A stretch of DNA of 64,000 nt, taken from NCBI RefSeq assembly GCF_900019265.1, contig NZ_CYGX02000038.1, forward strand, positions 62,001 through 126,000. Reading direction: 5' to 3'. This document shows, in pieces, positions 34,250 through 44,309 of the stretch (the first letter of the stretch is position 1; every line of letters starts with the position of its first letter). This DNA is from Paraburkholderia ribeironis. Lineage in GTDB: Bacteria > Pseudomonadota > Gammaproteobacteria > Burkholderiales > Burkholderiaceae. A program made the position numbers and the translations under genes. The notes beneath the pieces were generated by a model. That model was not told where the DNA came from. It searched no databases and worked only from the letters and a program-made list of their open reading frames with translations.

Positions 34250-35983
34250 TCAAGCCGGCGCCAGGACCGTCACAGTCCCATTCGCGCCCCGGTACTTGAG
34301 CGCACCGTCCTCGACGAACAGATAACCGCCGTCGCCAAGGCTGGCGCTCGGCGCCTTGCCGTTCCTGATCGCGATCGTGCGGCGTGCGCCGTGAAACTCC
34401 GTCGTCCCGATGCCCATGTTCATCGTGTCCGATGGATGGCCGTCGGGTCCCACGAATACATTTCCGCTGTCGCCATCCACTTGTAGAAGTGCGTGACGGT
34501 TCGGCCCCGTCTTGCTCACCGACCATGATCCGAACGCGCCGCTCTGTTCGTTCGGGCCAGTGCCGCGCAACGACATGACCGCGCCGGTGCCCGGGTTGCC
34601 GGGGTAGACCGACGGCGTCGGTGACAGCCCGAACAGCACGCTCCCTTCTCCTGCGCGCAAGTTGCGCCAGACCGTCGGCAATGCGCGCGCCGAGCTGATC
34701 GTTCTCACGCGTCCTTGCGTGCCGATGAACTCGCAATTCATCAAGGGATCGTAGACGGGCCGGTTGACAAAGCGACAGCCCATGAAGCGCACGTGCCGGG
34801 CACCCTTGGCATTGACCGCATACCGGACCTTGTCCGGATCGAGTCCATAGCCGAGCGCCGCGCCGATGATCGTCACGCCAATCGATGGCGCGTCGTCTTT
34901 GTGCGAACTTGCACCGAACTCGATTTCGTCGTAAGCGCAGTTAGTCACCTCGGCATTGACAACGCCTGTCGATGCATTTGCATCGAGCGAGACGGTGTTG
35001 CCGGAAATCGCGGCGATATGCGCCTGCAAGTCGTCGCCGTCCTTTCCTGCGCCCTGTATTGTCAGAAGCTGCCCGGCGACCATGTTCTTGCGGTCGCGCA
35101 CGGTGAGCCGCTGCGTGCCTTGCTGGATCGACCCGAGCGTCGTCGCGGCGGGTGGGCCTGCAAGACCGCTCTGCTCGAAATTCGGATCGATGATGGTCCA
35201 GTCCCATGCGGGCGCCATAACCTTGAACGGAGTGCGTCCAATGGAGTTGAACACCGGCCCGATGAACTCGTTCGAGTTGCACGGTCTTTCGGTCTCGATC
35301 AGGATGCCGTGCTGCGATTGTCCGACGAAGCGGCACTTGTTCATGAACACGCACTTGTCCATGTAATTGTCGTTTGTGCCGTTGTTCTCGATACGAAAGC
35401 CGATCTGCCCGCCCGCGAATTCGACATGATCGAAGACGCAGCGCTCCAGCCACGTGGAAGTGACAATGCATGCGCGCGCAGGCGTAGCAAGACGCACATC
35501 GCGCAAATTCAAGTTGGTGATGCCCTTCGACAGTTCAATACTATTCAGACCGCCCGTGATCTGCAGATTGCGGATTTGCACATTGTCCACGTACTGCCAC
35601 GTGTCGGCCAGATAGAACACGCTAAGCGCCGGGTTCAGACCTTTCACCGTCGAGCATTGCACGTCGGTTCCGCCATTGAAGATCGAACCCTCGCCTTCGA
35701 TGACGAGCTGCGAGTAGAGCGGCAGCCGCGTGACGGCGGTCACGCCTGCCGGGACGCGTAGTTTTCTGCCGGTGTATCGGACGGTTTGAATGGCGCGCGT
35801 AAATGCGGCAGTGTCGTCCGTCACGCCGTCGCATTTCGCGCCGAAGGAACGGATATCGATCCCGACGTCCGGACCGGCAGTCGCGCTGCCGGGCTTGGCG
35901 TACCCGTCGGTCGTTCCTCCGGCGGCCAACAGGACGCCGGTGCCGAGCATCAAATTGCGAATCGCTTGCCTGCGTTCGTTCAT
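34250..35983 (-). CDS. Exported right-handed beta-helix protein (pectate_lyase_3-like)
   Basis: A 577-residue protein. NERRQAIRNLMLGTGVLL is a plausible Tat-type signal, so it is likely exported folded. DIRSFGAKCDGVTDDTAAFTRAI is the standard N-terminal seal of the pectate lyase/phage tailspike beta-helix family, and many short strand repeats follow up to about residue 420. A C-terminal domain ends GGYLFVEDGALKYRGANG, like tailspike/adhesin tips. It is divergent from the polysaccharide cluster, so a glycan lyase or epimerase acting on that product is likely. Start at ATG 35983 with GAGGA upstream. Confidence 0.75.
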   Translation of the reverse strand: MNERRQAIRNLMLGTGVLLAAGGTTDGYAKPGSATAGPDVGIDIRSFGAKCDGVTDDTAAFTRAIQTVRYTGRKLRVPAGVTAVTRLPLYSQLVIEGEGSIFNGGTDVQCSTVKGLNPALSVFYLADTWQYVDNVQIRNLQITGGLNSIELSKGITNLNLRDVRLATPARACIVTSTWLERCVFDHVEFAGGQIGFRIENNGTNDNYMDKCVFMNKCRFVGQSQHGILIETERPCNSNEFIGPVFNSIGRTPFKVMAPAWDWTIIDPNFEQSGLAGPPAATTLGSIQQGTQRLTVRDRKNMVAGQLLTIQGAGKDGDDLQAHIAAISGNTVSLDANASTGVVNAEVTNCAYDEIEFGASSHKDDAPSIGVTIIGAALGYGLDPDKVRYAVNAKGARHVRFMGCRFVNRPVYDPLMNCEFIGTQGRVRTISSARALPTVWRNLRAGEGSVLFGLSPTPSVYPGNPGTGAVMSLRGTGPNEQSGAFGSWSVSKTGPNRHALLQVDGDSGNVFVGPDGHPSDTMNMGIGTTEFHGARRTIAIRNGKAPSASLGDGGYLFVEDGALKYRGANGTVTVLAPA

Positions 35984-36481
35984 CGCCACAGTCCTCGCGT
36001 GTGGTCCGGGAAATACGACAGTCTAACGATGCATAAGGCGCGATTGACGAGCTGTCTGAATTCGGCGATCGATTGACTCTGAATTATTGTTGGCGACCGA
36101 ACAAAAGAGACTGCTTTTGTAAACATTGCCTTATCGTCTGATAGTTTCGATAACTGCAATACAACGGATTTCATTAATTGGGGTTCGCAATAGCGGCACG
36201 CATCCGATCGCCATGTGGCGCAGTTTGCGGAGATGGGGCACATACATGGCCAGGCAAGCGCAGAGATTATCTGCATGTAGTGGCAAACGTTTTTCCCGCT
36301 TACATATGATATTTGGAAAATCAGTTTTGCATTTAATACCTGGCTCTCCCCGCTGAATGATGGCTGAAACCGACTGTGTGGTGCACTCCCGAGATCACGC
36401 GTGCGCCGCTATTCTCATCGTCATGGCAGCCTTGCGTGGCCAACTATTCAACGACCTCCACATCTCGAATCGGGGAAGAAC
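35984..36481. other. Divergent promoter region of the polysaccharide cluster
   Basis: About 500 bases, lower in GC than the neighbours, with no coding signal. It separates the beta-helix gene from the first cluster gene and likely contains promoters in both directions. AT-rich tracts (around 36065-36130 and 36295-36340) would suit H-NS-type silencing, but this is inference. Confidence 0.5.
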
Positions 36482-37342
36482 ATGCAAGAGTTCGATGTGC
36501 TCGCTTATATTGCGCACACGTTGCGTTCGGGAGAACGTGTAGTCGTTGCCTCTATTCTCTGCCTTGCCGTCGAGCTGGTGCTACCGCATGGCAGGGTGTC
36601 GTTTGCATCACGTGCGCGCGGCTTCGTGTTTCGCATCTGTTATCTGATTATCGGTGGGCTTTTCGCCGAAGGATATGCGTCTGCGATCGGCGCACTGCAT
36701 ATCCGACCGCTTTTCTCGATACCGATCAGCGGCGTACTGGATGCGCCACAGCCTGTCTGGCGCGCCGTCAACATTGCCCTTGCTATCGTTGGGGCGATCG
36801 TGATCGGCGATTTCCTGTACTACTGGTTCCATCGCGCGCAGCATACCTTCGGTTTCTTGTGGCGGTTCCATCAGGTCCACCATTCGATTCGCGAGATGAA
36901 TGTATGGAACGCTAATATGCATATATCAGAGGAGTTGCTCCGTCCCCTCGTTGTCACGCTCCCAATGGCACTACTAATCGATTTTCATCCACCTTTCCTG
37001 TGGTCATTGGTGGGTATGCTGATACTCATTCAGGGCACCTTTGAGCACGCGGACACGCGCGTCAGCCTTGGTCCGCTTTCCTATCTGTTTGCCGACAACC
37101 GGTTTCACCGAATTCATCATTCAATCGAATTGCGCCATTACAACCGCAATTTCGCTGCCGTTGTGACCCTATGGGACGTTTTGTTTGGAACCGCACATTT
37201 CCCGAAGAAAGGTGAATGGCCGAAAGTCGGTCTTGATTACACTGATGAACCTAACCGACTAGTGGACTATCTGATAATGCCATTCACCGTCAGCCCACCC
37301 GCCACCGTTGCGCAAGACCAATCCGCGCGGAGTTCGGAATGA
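36482..37342 (+). CDS. Sterol desaturase/fatty acid hydroxylase family protein
   Basis: A 286-residue membrane di-iron enzyme with about five helices. The histidine clusters YWFHRAQHTFGFLWRFHQVHHS (HX3H and HX2HH) and NRFHRIHHS (HX2HH) are all present, so it should be active. It likely hydroxylates or desaturates a lipid. Being first in a glycan cluster, it may modify a lipid anchor or an acyl group. Its stop overlaps the next start by four bases (ATGA), so the two are coupled. Confidence 0.85.
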   Translation: MQEFDVLAYIAHTLRSGERVVVASILCLAVELVLPHGRVSFASRARGFVFRICYLIIGGLFAEGYASAIGALHIRPLFSIPISGVLDAPQPVWRAVNIALAIVGAIVIGDFLYYWFHRAQHTFGFLWRFHQVHHSIREMNVWNANMHISEELLRPLVVTLPMALLIDFHPPFLWSLVGMLILIQGTFEHADTRVSLGPLSYLFADNRFHRIHHSIELRHYNRNFAAVVTLWDVLFGTAHFPKKGEWPKVGLDYTDEPNRLVDYLIMPFTVSPPATVAQDQSARSSE

Positions 37343-38490
37343 TGCCGCCTCTTGTCACGACCTTCGGATCGCGGCTTGCCGATGCGAGAAACAGGCCGTC
37401 CGGTTTCGACTATATGCGTCTCGCGCTCGCTGTCCTCGTGGTCGCGAGCCACACCATTAACGTTTGTTATGGTCACAAGTTCACTCAAGCGGTATGGTCC
37501 GGGCCGGCACGAGCACCACTCGCGCTTATTTTGCCGATGTTCTTTGCTCTGAGCGGCTTCCTCGTCGCCGGCAGCTTCGAACGGTGCCGCACGATCGTGT
37601 CTTTCTGCGGGCTGCGGATACTGCGCCTGCTCCCCGCATTAGCAGTAGACACGCTGATCGCAGCATTGCTGATCGGGCCGTTCTTTACAACGCTGCCACT
37701 CAATCAATATTTTACCGATCCCCAGTTCAGGGCGTACTTCCTGAACCTTCTCGGAGACGTTCACTACGCGCTGCCTGGCATGTTCGCCAGCAATCCCTGG
37801 CCCGATGCAATCAATCAGCAATTGTGGACGCTACCTTACGAACTTGCCTGTTATGTCGCGTTGACTATTGCCTCGTATGCCGGCATGGCACAACGGCCGC
37901 GTCTTTTGCTCGCCGCATCGATCGGTGCGAACGTGTTGCTCGTTGCGCTCCATCATCAGTCGAGTGCTCTGACCGTCCAGGGACCGATGCTCGTTCTCTG
38001 TTTCTTCTATGGCGTTTGCGCGTTCCAGTTTCGCAACCGGATCGTCTGGAATTCATGGCTCTGTGTGCTATCTGCCGTCGTCTCAGTGATTTGCCTATCC
38101 GTTCGCGGTGCGGATTACTTCGCAGCGCTGCCCGCCACCTATCTGACAGTCTTTCTCGGACTCACGCAGCCTAGACGCCACCGTTTTGTCGCAAGCGGTG
38201 ACTACTCGTACGGCATCTTTCTTTACGGTTTCCCGATACAGCAAACGGTGGCCGCGGTGCTTGGCCCGGCCGCCCTCACCTGGTACGTTCATTTCCCGAT
38301 TTCGCTCGCCCTCACACTCCTCTTTGCGATGATGTCGTGGCATGGCGTCGAAAAGCGTGCCCTGAAACTGCGCGGCGTGCTGAACCGTATCGAAGACGGT
38401 GCGTTGTACATCGCCGCCGCCGTGCCAGGAGGGCGATTTCTCGTACCGGCGCTCACTGCCCGAATCGCGAAGTCGCCGACCTTCGAATGA
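37339..38490 (+). CDS. Acyltransferase 3 (OafA/YrhL-type) membrane protein
   Basis: A 383-residue protein with ten or so membrane helices. DYMRLALAVLVVASHTIN contains the conserved His, and RILRLLPAL is the arginine motif of AT3. Such enzymes acylate surface sugars (O-acetylation or succinylation). Coupled to the hydroxylase upstream, it may transfer a modified acyl group to the polysaccharide; that link is inference. Confidence 0.88.
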   Translation: MMPPLVTTFGSRLADARNRPSGFDYMRLALAVLVVASHTINVCYGHKFTQAVWSGPARAPLALILPMFFALSGFLVAGSFERCRTIVSFCGLRILRLLPALAVDTLIAALLIGPFFTTLPLNQYFTDPQFRAYFLNLLGDVHYALPGMFASNPWPDAINQQLWTLPYELACYVALTIASYAGMAQRPRLLLAASIGANVLLVALHHQSSALTVQGPMLVLCFFYGVCAFQFRNRIVWNSWLCVLSAVVSVICLSVRGADYFAALPATYLTVFLGLTQPRRHRFVASGDYSYGIFLYGFPIQQTVAAVLGPAALTWYVHFPISLALTLLFAMMSWHGVEKRALKLRGVLNRIEDGALYIAAAVPGGRFLVPALTARIAKSPTFE

Positions 38491-39301
38491 TCGTCAGAAG
38501 GCGAGGAGAGGGGCTGAAGAAGTACAGACGGGGCGAGGAGTGGAACTGTTGGAAGGATTGCGTTGGCTCGAGGCGGTTCGATGCCCGGATCATCGTTTTC
38601 GGACAACCGCATTCGCCGCAAGGCCGGCGAGTGACGGGGCAAGGAGACGCACGCGGACTTCTTTTGCGATCGAGCGGAGCGCGGGAATGAAGAATTGGGT
38701 CTCCTTGTTGATTTATTCGCGAGCTTTAAAACGAAGTAGTGATGCTGTCTGTGAGAGTCGCCAAGTTGGCGGATGCCTTGTACTAGCTGGTCTTATCTTA
38801 CAAGGCGATTTTTGAAAAAAAGAGCTACGGTTAATGGCAAGCATGGTGAAATTTTCAGAGGCGTGGGAGCACGACACGCTGCATGACACTAAATGCAACT
38901 GCCAGAATACCGACATCGCTGCGCAGGGTACGCATATCTCGTCACAATTTGCGCTGGTGCGCGATGTCATTGCACGTGAGAAGCCGTTGAATTTACCGGT
39001 ATGTGGTTCTTCTCACGTTTCTTCGAAAAAAGCAGTTGCGGATAGTTCGGTGTTTCCGGCTGTCGGCGTGGATTTCCCAACGATTACGATTTCTGCAGCT
39101 TGCGCTGCGGCTGCAGGCGCATGTTGTGCAATGGCCACTATGCGGTATATCAGCGTGCCGAATGCTGAACCGGCAAGCTGGCGATCGCCGCGCCGCCGCT
39201 GGTGCAGGCATGCGGGAATTAGGCGATTTGAATCAAACCGATTGAACAATAAACGTCCGCGATTTTTCGCTGGCAGTCGGTCCAACAATCAGGTGTAGTC
39301 C
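38491..39301. other. 811-base gap inside the polysaccharide cluster
   Basis: No gene is recognised. A plus-strand frame at 38834-39298 has Cys- and Ala-rich content and no family signature; a frame at 38399-38815 overlaps the acyltransferase and shows nothing. Lower GC and broken frames suggest a decayed gene or a regulatory block ahead of the glycosyltransferase. Confidence 0.4.
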
Positions 39302-40504
39302 ATGAAACGTGACTTTGTCGTTGCGCATCCATTCAGACATCATGCACTCGAACTCTGCGCGGGCCTTTCGCGCTCGGGCGCATCCTTCCAGTTGCTGACG
39401 CCCTTCTACAAGAAAGGGCTTGGCAGTTTTGTCGCGCGTCTGCCGCTGGCGATGGGCACGCGGGCGAATGGCTACTGGCATCCTGAGATTCGCGAATCGG
39501 ATGTCGTGTGTCCTCCGTGGACACAACTTCAGCGACTCGTGGTTGGCGCAATCGATCCAGACCGGTTCGCGCCCGTGTTCGATCGCGCCATCGCACGATA
39601 CGTCCGCCGCAACGCACCGAAGATGCACTGTCTCATCACGTTGCAGGATTACATGCCACTCACCGTCGCGGCGGCCGCCGATACGGGCGTGAAAATCTGG
39701 TCGGATCAAATTCTTAACCAGTCGGCGAGCGCGATGCAACGGATTGGAGCGCATTATGAGTCGCTGGGTCTGACGCTTCCGAAACACGACGAAACCGAGA
39801 ATCTGCGTATCGTGCAACGCTCGAGCGTGATTACCGTCCCGTCCGCCTACTGCGAAACGGGAATTGCGGATCACGTCGCCGCTGGGCGCGTCGTTCACAA
39901 GATTCCATACGGTACGTCGCTACCCAGGAAGCAAAACGAGAGCGCGGATACTGCCGCGGTCTTCAATATCGTCGCGCGTGCCAACAGTGTACGAAAGGGC
40001 GGGCACCTCGTTTTGCGAGCAGTCGAACGGTGGGGCGCGCAGTGGCGTTCAGCCCTCGACGGCAAAGAACTGCGCATCACAATACTGGGCGAGTTCGAAC
40101 CAGCGCTCGCTCGCCTGCTGAGCGAGATCCGGATCCCTGACGGCATCCGGGTTGTCCACGGCAACGTGCCGCATGCGCTCGTATCGAATGTGTATTGCAG
40201 CGGACATCTTTTCCTGATGCCATCGCTTTCCGAGAGTCTTTCTCTAGCCTGTCTGGAGGCGCTTGCGTTCGGGCTTCCAATGGTGGTGACCCACTATACG
40301 GGTGTCGAGGATATCGAGGAAAACTGCGGAGTTTATGTGAGTGATGACATAGACAGCGTTGGAGCGGGTGTGCTACAGATGCTCGAGCGGCGCCGCCATT
40401 TCAGAGAGATGGGCCGCAACGCAAGACAGATGGCTGCGTCTCGCTATAGCTGGTCGGACTATCGGGACCGTATCGCGAGGCTGGCACAAGACATGGCCGC
40501 GTAG
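39302..40504 (+). CDS. Glycosyltransferase (GT4-type)
   Basis: A 400-residue GT-B enzyme. FNIVARANSVRKGGHLVLRAV marks the donor-domain start. LFLMPSLSESLSLACLEALAFGLPMVVTHYTGVEDI contains the E-x7-E retaining motif of family 4. It transfers a sugar from a nucleotide donor to the growing repeat unit; donor and linkage are unknown. The start is ATG 39302. Confidence 0.87.
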   Translation: MKRDFVVAHPFRHHALELCAGLSRSGASFQLLTPFYKKGLGSFVARLPLAMGTRANGYWHPEIRESDVVCPPWTQLQRLVVGAIDPDRFAPVFDRAIARYVRRNAPKMHCLITLQDYMPLTVAAAADTGVKIWSDQILNQSASAMQRIGAHYESLGLTLPKHDETENLRIVQRSSVITVPSAYCETGIADHVAAGRVVHKIPYGTSLPRKQNESADTAAVFNIVARANSVRKGGHLVLRAVERWGAQWRSALDGKELRITILGEFEPALARLLSEIRIPDGIRVVHGNVPHALVSNVYCSGHLFLMPSLSESLSLACLEALAFGLPMVVTHYTGVEDIEENCGVYVSDDIDSVGAGVLQMLERRRHFREMGRNARQMAASRYSWSDYRDRIARLAQDMAA

Positions 40505-40586
40505 CGACAGGGCGTTCGGAAAGTGCGAAAGTTTCAGTATCCTGGCTGTCGATGGAATCAGCGTTTTCATCGTCGTCCACATTGGT

Positions 40587-41690
40587 ATGCAAGGTTTCGC
40601 ATTACCGGCCCGTTATTTGCGATGGAACCCAGAAAACCAATCGTCGAGGCCTAGCTTGAAAATTTTCGCTGACGAGGAAATTGTGTACAGTGGTCTTCAG
40701 GGCAGCACAGTGGAGTCCGCGGCTGCACCGGCGCCAATACGACTGCTTGGCGAGTCTGCCGCGCATTCGATCTTTCATGAGCCGTGGTGGCTCGATATTG
40801 CAACCGATGGCCACTGGAGCATGGCCAAGGTTCAGCGCGGTAACGAGTTGCTGGGACAGATGCCTTACTATTCCACCCGCATGGGCGGATGGAGGATTTC
40901 GCGACTGCCACCGCTCACGCGCACACTCGGCCCAGTCATCAAACCCATGGGCTTTGATTGCGCCCGTGAAAGGCGTCATCGCCAGATCGTCACTGCGGCG
41001 CTCGTCGAACAATTGCCGCAGTTCGACAGCTTTTATCAGTTGTTCGACTCGCGTATCGAAGATGCGCTCGCATTTTCACTGCGCGGTTTCACGGTATCCG
41101 CGCGCTATACGTTTCAGATCTCGCCAGAGGGCACGATCGACGAGGCCTGGGCGCGGCTGTACGGCAAAACGCGAAACGTCATCCGCAGTGCTGGCAAGAA
41201 GCTGACCGTCGCGCCGATCGCCACGCCAGCTAAATTCATGCAGTTCTATGAAACGAATCTGTTCGAACGCGCACGGTCCAACGCCTACGGCAGCAGCGTG
41301 ATGCGCCAGCTCGTCGACGCGTTCGTCGAGCGAAAAACCGGACAGTTGCTGGGCGCGTACGGCCCCGGGGGGCAGCTCGTCGCCGCCATCGGTCTCGTCT
41401 GGGACCAGCATGCGATGTACTACCTGCTGTCATCGCGCACAGCCGGGGCGCACTGCGGCGCCGTCAGCCTGCTGATCTGGACGGCGATGCAGCGGGCGCT
41501 CGAACGCAAACTCACGTTCGATTTCGATGGGTTCTCGAGCGTCGGTACCTGCAGATTTCTGGAGGGATTCGGCGGTACGCTAAAGCAGCGTCTCAGTGTC
41601 GAGCGCATGAGTACGATGTATTCGGTAGTGCGGACCCTCAAGCGCCGGATCGTTTCCAGCTCGGGTACGGTGTTTGCCCACACTCTCTGA
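40587..41690 (+). CDS. GNAT/FemAB-like acyltransferase (CelD family)
   Basis: A protein of about 367 residues with the Acetyltransf_6/FemAB-like architecture. IFHEPWWLDIATDGHW opens the first domain, and QLLGAYGPGGQLVAAIGLVWD and TFDFDGFSSVGTCRFLEGFGGTLKQ close the second. Such enzymes attach amino acids or acyl groups to cell-wall or polysaccharide units. The start is uncertain: ATG 40587 is used, while the homologous part begins near base 40720. It follows the glycosyltransferase by about 80 bases. Confidence 0.75.
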   Translation: MQGFALPARYLRWNPENQSSRPSLKIFADEEIVYSGLQGSTVESAAAPAPIRLLGESAAHSIFHEPWWLDIATDGHWSMAKVQRGNELLGQMPYYSTRMGGWRISRLPPLTRTLGPVIKPMGFDCARERRHRQIVTAALVEQLPQFDSFYQLFDSRIEDALAFSLRGFTVSARYTFQISPEGTIDEAWARLYGKTRNVIRSAGKKLTVAPIATPAKFMQFYETNLFERARSNAYGSSVMRQLVDAFVERKTGQLLGAYGPGGQLVAAIGLVWDQHAMYYLLSSRTAGAHCGAVSLLIWTAMQRALERKLTFDFDGFSSVGTCRFLEGFGGTLKQRLSVERMSTMYSVVRTLKRRIVSSSGTVFAHTL

Positions 41691-42044
41691 CAGGCGGTCC
41701 ATTGAAGGTATTGTTTGATTACGAACGGTGCGACTCGAAGTAGTCGCATACGCTGTTATTTGGCGGCCCTTCGAACTGCATTGATTAAATGGTGCGGGAA
41801 ATTTGCCGACAGGAAATATCCGTGAACCCGGCTCGCAGCTGTGACGGCTACACAACTCTTCAGAAAGTGGTTTACGTCCAAGCTGTTCAGACAAAACAGC
41901 ATAAGTTTCAGCCGTGCCCGCGTAGCCAAAAATGTTTCCCGATACGATGCAATAAACGACATTCGATATGTGCGGTTAAGTACCGTCAACGGGGCCGCGC
42001 ACTTTTAGAGTTGCCGCAAAACCTCGGCGTGGAGAAGAAATCGA
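41691..42044. other. Leader region before the tyrosine kinase gene
   Basis: About 350 bases. A minus-strand frame of 77 codons (41756-41989) is the longest unexplained frame but has no family signature. No JUMPstart/ops element (GGCGGTAG) is seen. Likely an untranslated leader with a promoter for the wzc-like gene. Confidence 0.4.
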
Positions 42045-44234
42045 ATGGCTTTTGAATATACTTTGCTTTCAGGACGCAATAGGGACGCGGGGCAGCTTCG
42101 CCTGTCCGACTATACCGGCGTGCTGCGCGCGCGCTGGCGGCTCATCATGTCTGTCGCTTTCGCGGTCTTCGCGCTCAGCGCGCTTTATGCGCTACTGGCT
42201 CCGCCCACCTATCGCGCTGACGCGCTGATCCAGGTCGACAATCAAAACACCAACACCGACCCCGCCTTCAATCAGCTCGCCGCGATCTTCAATGTGAGGA
42301 CCACTTCGGACACGGAGATGGAGGTGATCGGCTCGCGGCTCGTCATCGGCGAGGCGGTGCGCAAGCTGCATCTCGACATCGAAGCGAAGCCCCGCCGTTT
42401 TCCGTTGCTGGGCGGATGGATCGCACGTTATGCGGACGACGGCCAGCTGGCCGCGCCGGTCCCCGGTCTCAGGCGCTTTGCGTGGGGTGGCGAACGTATC
42501 GACGTTTCGCGTTTCGATATTCCGTCATCGCTCTACAGCAAGCGCTTCGTCGTCACCGCCATGGACGGCGGCCGTTTCAAACTCAAAGACCCACAGGGCA
42601 CCTTGGTCGCGGAGGGCGTCGTAGGCACGGTAGTGAAGGGGACTACAGCAGAGGGTCCGGTGACGCTGTTGATCGACAGGCTGGTTGCGCACCCGCGTAC
42701 CGAATTTACGCTGACGCGCTCGTCCTTCCTCGACACTGTCACCAACCTCCAGAACAGTCTGACCATCGCGGAGCGAGTGAAGCAATCGGGCGTGATCGGC
42801 ATTGCGTTCGAGAGCGGCGAGCGTCAGAAAGCGACCGACACAATCAATACCATCGCACTTGAGTACGTCAATCAAAACAACGCACGCAAGGAAGCCGATG
42901 CCGAGCGCTCGCTTACGCTCTTCGACAAGCAACTGCCGCGTCTGCGCGCCGAAGTGGAGGATGCGGAGCAACGCTACAACGCTTTCCGCGAAGCGCATGG
43001 CGCAGTCGATCTGGGCGAGGAAAGCCGTCTTCTGCTGCAGCAGATGGTCGACCTGGAGACCAAGGTCACGGACTTGCAACAGCAAAGCACGGATCTGGCG
43101 CAGCGCTTCAAGGGTGGGCATCCCGCAGTCGCCTCGCTCGACGCGCAGATCGCCGACCTTCAACATCGTCGGGACACATTGAGCCAGCGAGTGGCGGGGC
43201 TGCCTGCTCTCGAGCAAACCGTCTTGCGTCTGCAAAGGGATGTGCGCGTCAATACGGGCCTGTACACGAGTCTGTTGAATCGCGCGCAGGAATTGCGCGT
43301 CGCCAAGGCCGCACAGGCCGGCAACATACGTGTCGTGGATTACGCGCTGGCACCCAATAAGCCCGTCAAGCCAAAGGTGCCGCTCGTACTGGCCGTTTCC
43401 TCGGTGCTCGGCCTGCTGCTCGGCACAATATGCGCGTTCGCGCGCAACGCTGTCTCAGGCGGAGCAGAACGCAGCGACGACATCGTGACGGTGACGGGCG
43501 TGCCGGTGTCAGCCGTCGTGATGCGCAGCGACAGGCAAGCCCAGTTGCAGAAGGACGCACAACGCTCACGAGGCGGCCCCCCGCTTCTCGCGGCACATGC
43601 TCCTAAAGACGTGGCCGTCGAAGGCATACGCAATCTGCGGACCATGCTGCAGTTTGCAGACGTATCGACGACCAATCCCGTCATTGCGCTGACTGGCCCG
43701 AATTCGGAAGTGGGCAAGTCATTCATTGCTGCCAATCTGGCCGCGGTGATGGCGGCCGGTAAGCGCGTTGTCATTCTCGACGCCGACATGCGTCGCGGAG
43801 ACGTTCACCGCTATTTCGGTGTACAAGCAAGCCCGGGACTTGCCGAGGTTCTCGAAGGTGCCGTCGCTGTGGAAGACGCGTTGATCCGCGAGGTCGCACC
43901 GGGCGTGGACTTGCTGCCTTGCGGCGCCTATCCCTCGAACCCTGCCGATCTGCTGAACTCGGCGCGCTTCGCTGCTCTGATAGAGCAGGTCTCGCAGCTC
44001 TACGACAGAGTGATCGTCGATACGCCTCCCATCCTTGCCGTGACCGATGCGATGCTCGTCTGCAAGCACGCTGGCACGATCCTGATGGTGGTGCGCTACG
44101 CGAGGCAATCGCTCGAGGACATCAGTGAATCGGTAGGCCGGTTGCGCGCAGGTGGCATGGTGCCAAGCGGGATTCTTTTCAACGATATACCGCCTCACAG
44201 TACGAGCTACGCATCATATTACGGCCGCACGTAA
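42045..44234 (+). CDS. Wzc-like polysaccharide copolymerase and tyrosine autokinase
   Basis: A 729-residue BY-kinase. A Wzz domain with a first membrane helix (about 33-52) starts it, a long coiled-coil section spans 280-420, and a second helix lies near 446-466. The cytoplasmic kinase follows, with Walker A GPNSEVGKS (551-559, Lys558), Walker A' ILDADMRRGD and Walker B VIVDTPP (656-662). The C-terminal tyrosine cluster is short (SYASYYGRT). It controls chain length and polymerisation of exopolysaccharide. The partner Wza exporter and Wzb phosphatase are absent from this cluster. Confidence 0.93.
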   Translation: MAFEYTLLSGRNRDAGQLRLSDYTGVLRARWRLIMSVAFAVFALSALYALLAPPTYRADALIQVDNQNTNTDPAFNQLAAIFNVRTTSDTEMEVIGSRLVIGEAVRKLHLDIEAKPRRFPLLGGWIARYADDGQLAAPVPGLRRFAWGGERIDVSRFDIPSSLYSKRFVVTAMDGGRFKLKDPQGTLVAEGVVGTVVKGTTAEGPVTLLIDRLVAHPRTEFTLTRSSFLDTVTNLQNSLTIAERVKQSGVIGIAFESGERQKATDTINTIALEYVNQNNARKEADAERSLTLFDKQLPRLRAEVEDAEQRYNAFREAHGAVDLGEESRLLLQQMVDLETKVTDLQQQSTDLAQRFKGGHPAVASLDAQIADLQHRRDTLSQRVAGLPALEQTVLRLQRDVRVNTGLYTSLLNRAQELRVAKAAQAGNIRVVDYALAPNKPVKPKVPLVLAVSSVLGLLLGTICAFARNAVSGGAERSDDIVTVTGVPVSAVVMRSDRQAQLQKDAQRSRGGPPLLAAHAPKDVAVEGIRNLRTMLQFADVSTTNPVIALTGPNSEVGKSFIAANLAAVMAAGKRVVILDADMRRGDVHRYFGVQASPGLAEVLEGAVAVEDALIREVAPGVDLLPCGAYPSNPADLLNSARFAALIEQVSQLYDRVIVDTPPILAVTDAMLVCKHAGTILMVVRYARQSLEDISESVGRLRAGGMVPSGILFNDIPPHSTSYASYYGRT

Positions 44235-44309
44235 CCAGGCGCCGGTCGTATCGATACATGCCGCGGACATTGCGATGTCTGTTGGGGGTTCTTTGTTCGC
44301 CGAAGCCAT

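Noticed and set aside
38834..39298. A 154-codon plus-strand frame
   Set aside because: No family signature, atypical composition, and no good ribosome site. It is kept only as part of the unassigned gap.
41756..41989. A 77-codon minus-strand frame
   Set aside because: No family signature; it may be chance in an AT-richer leader.
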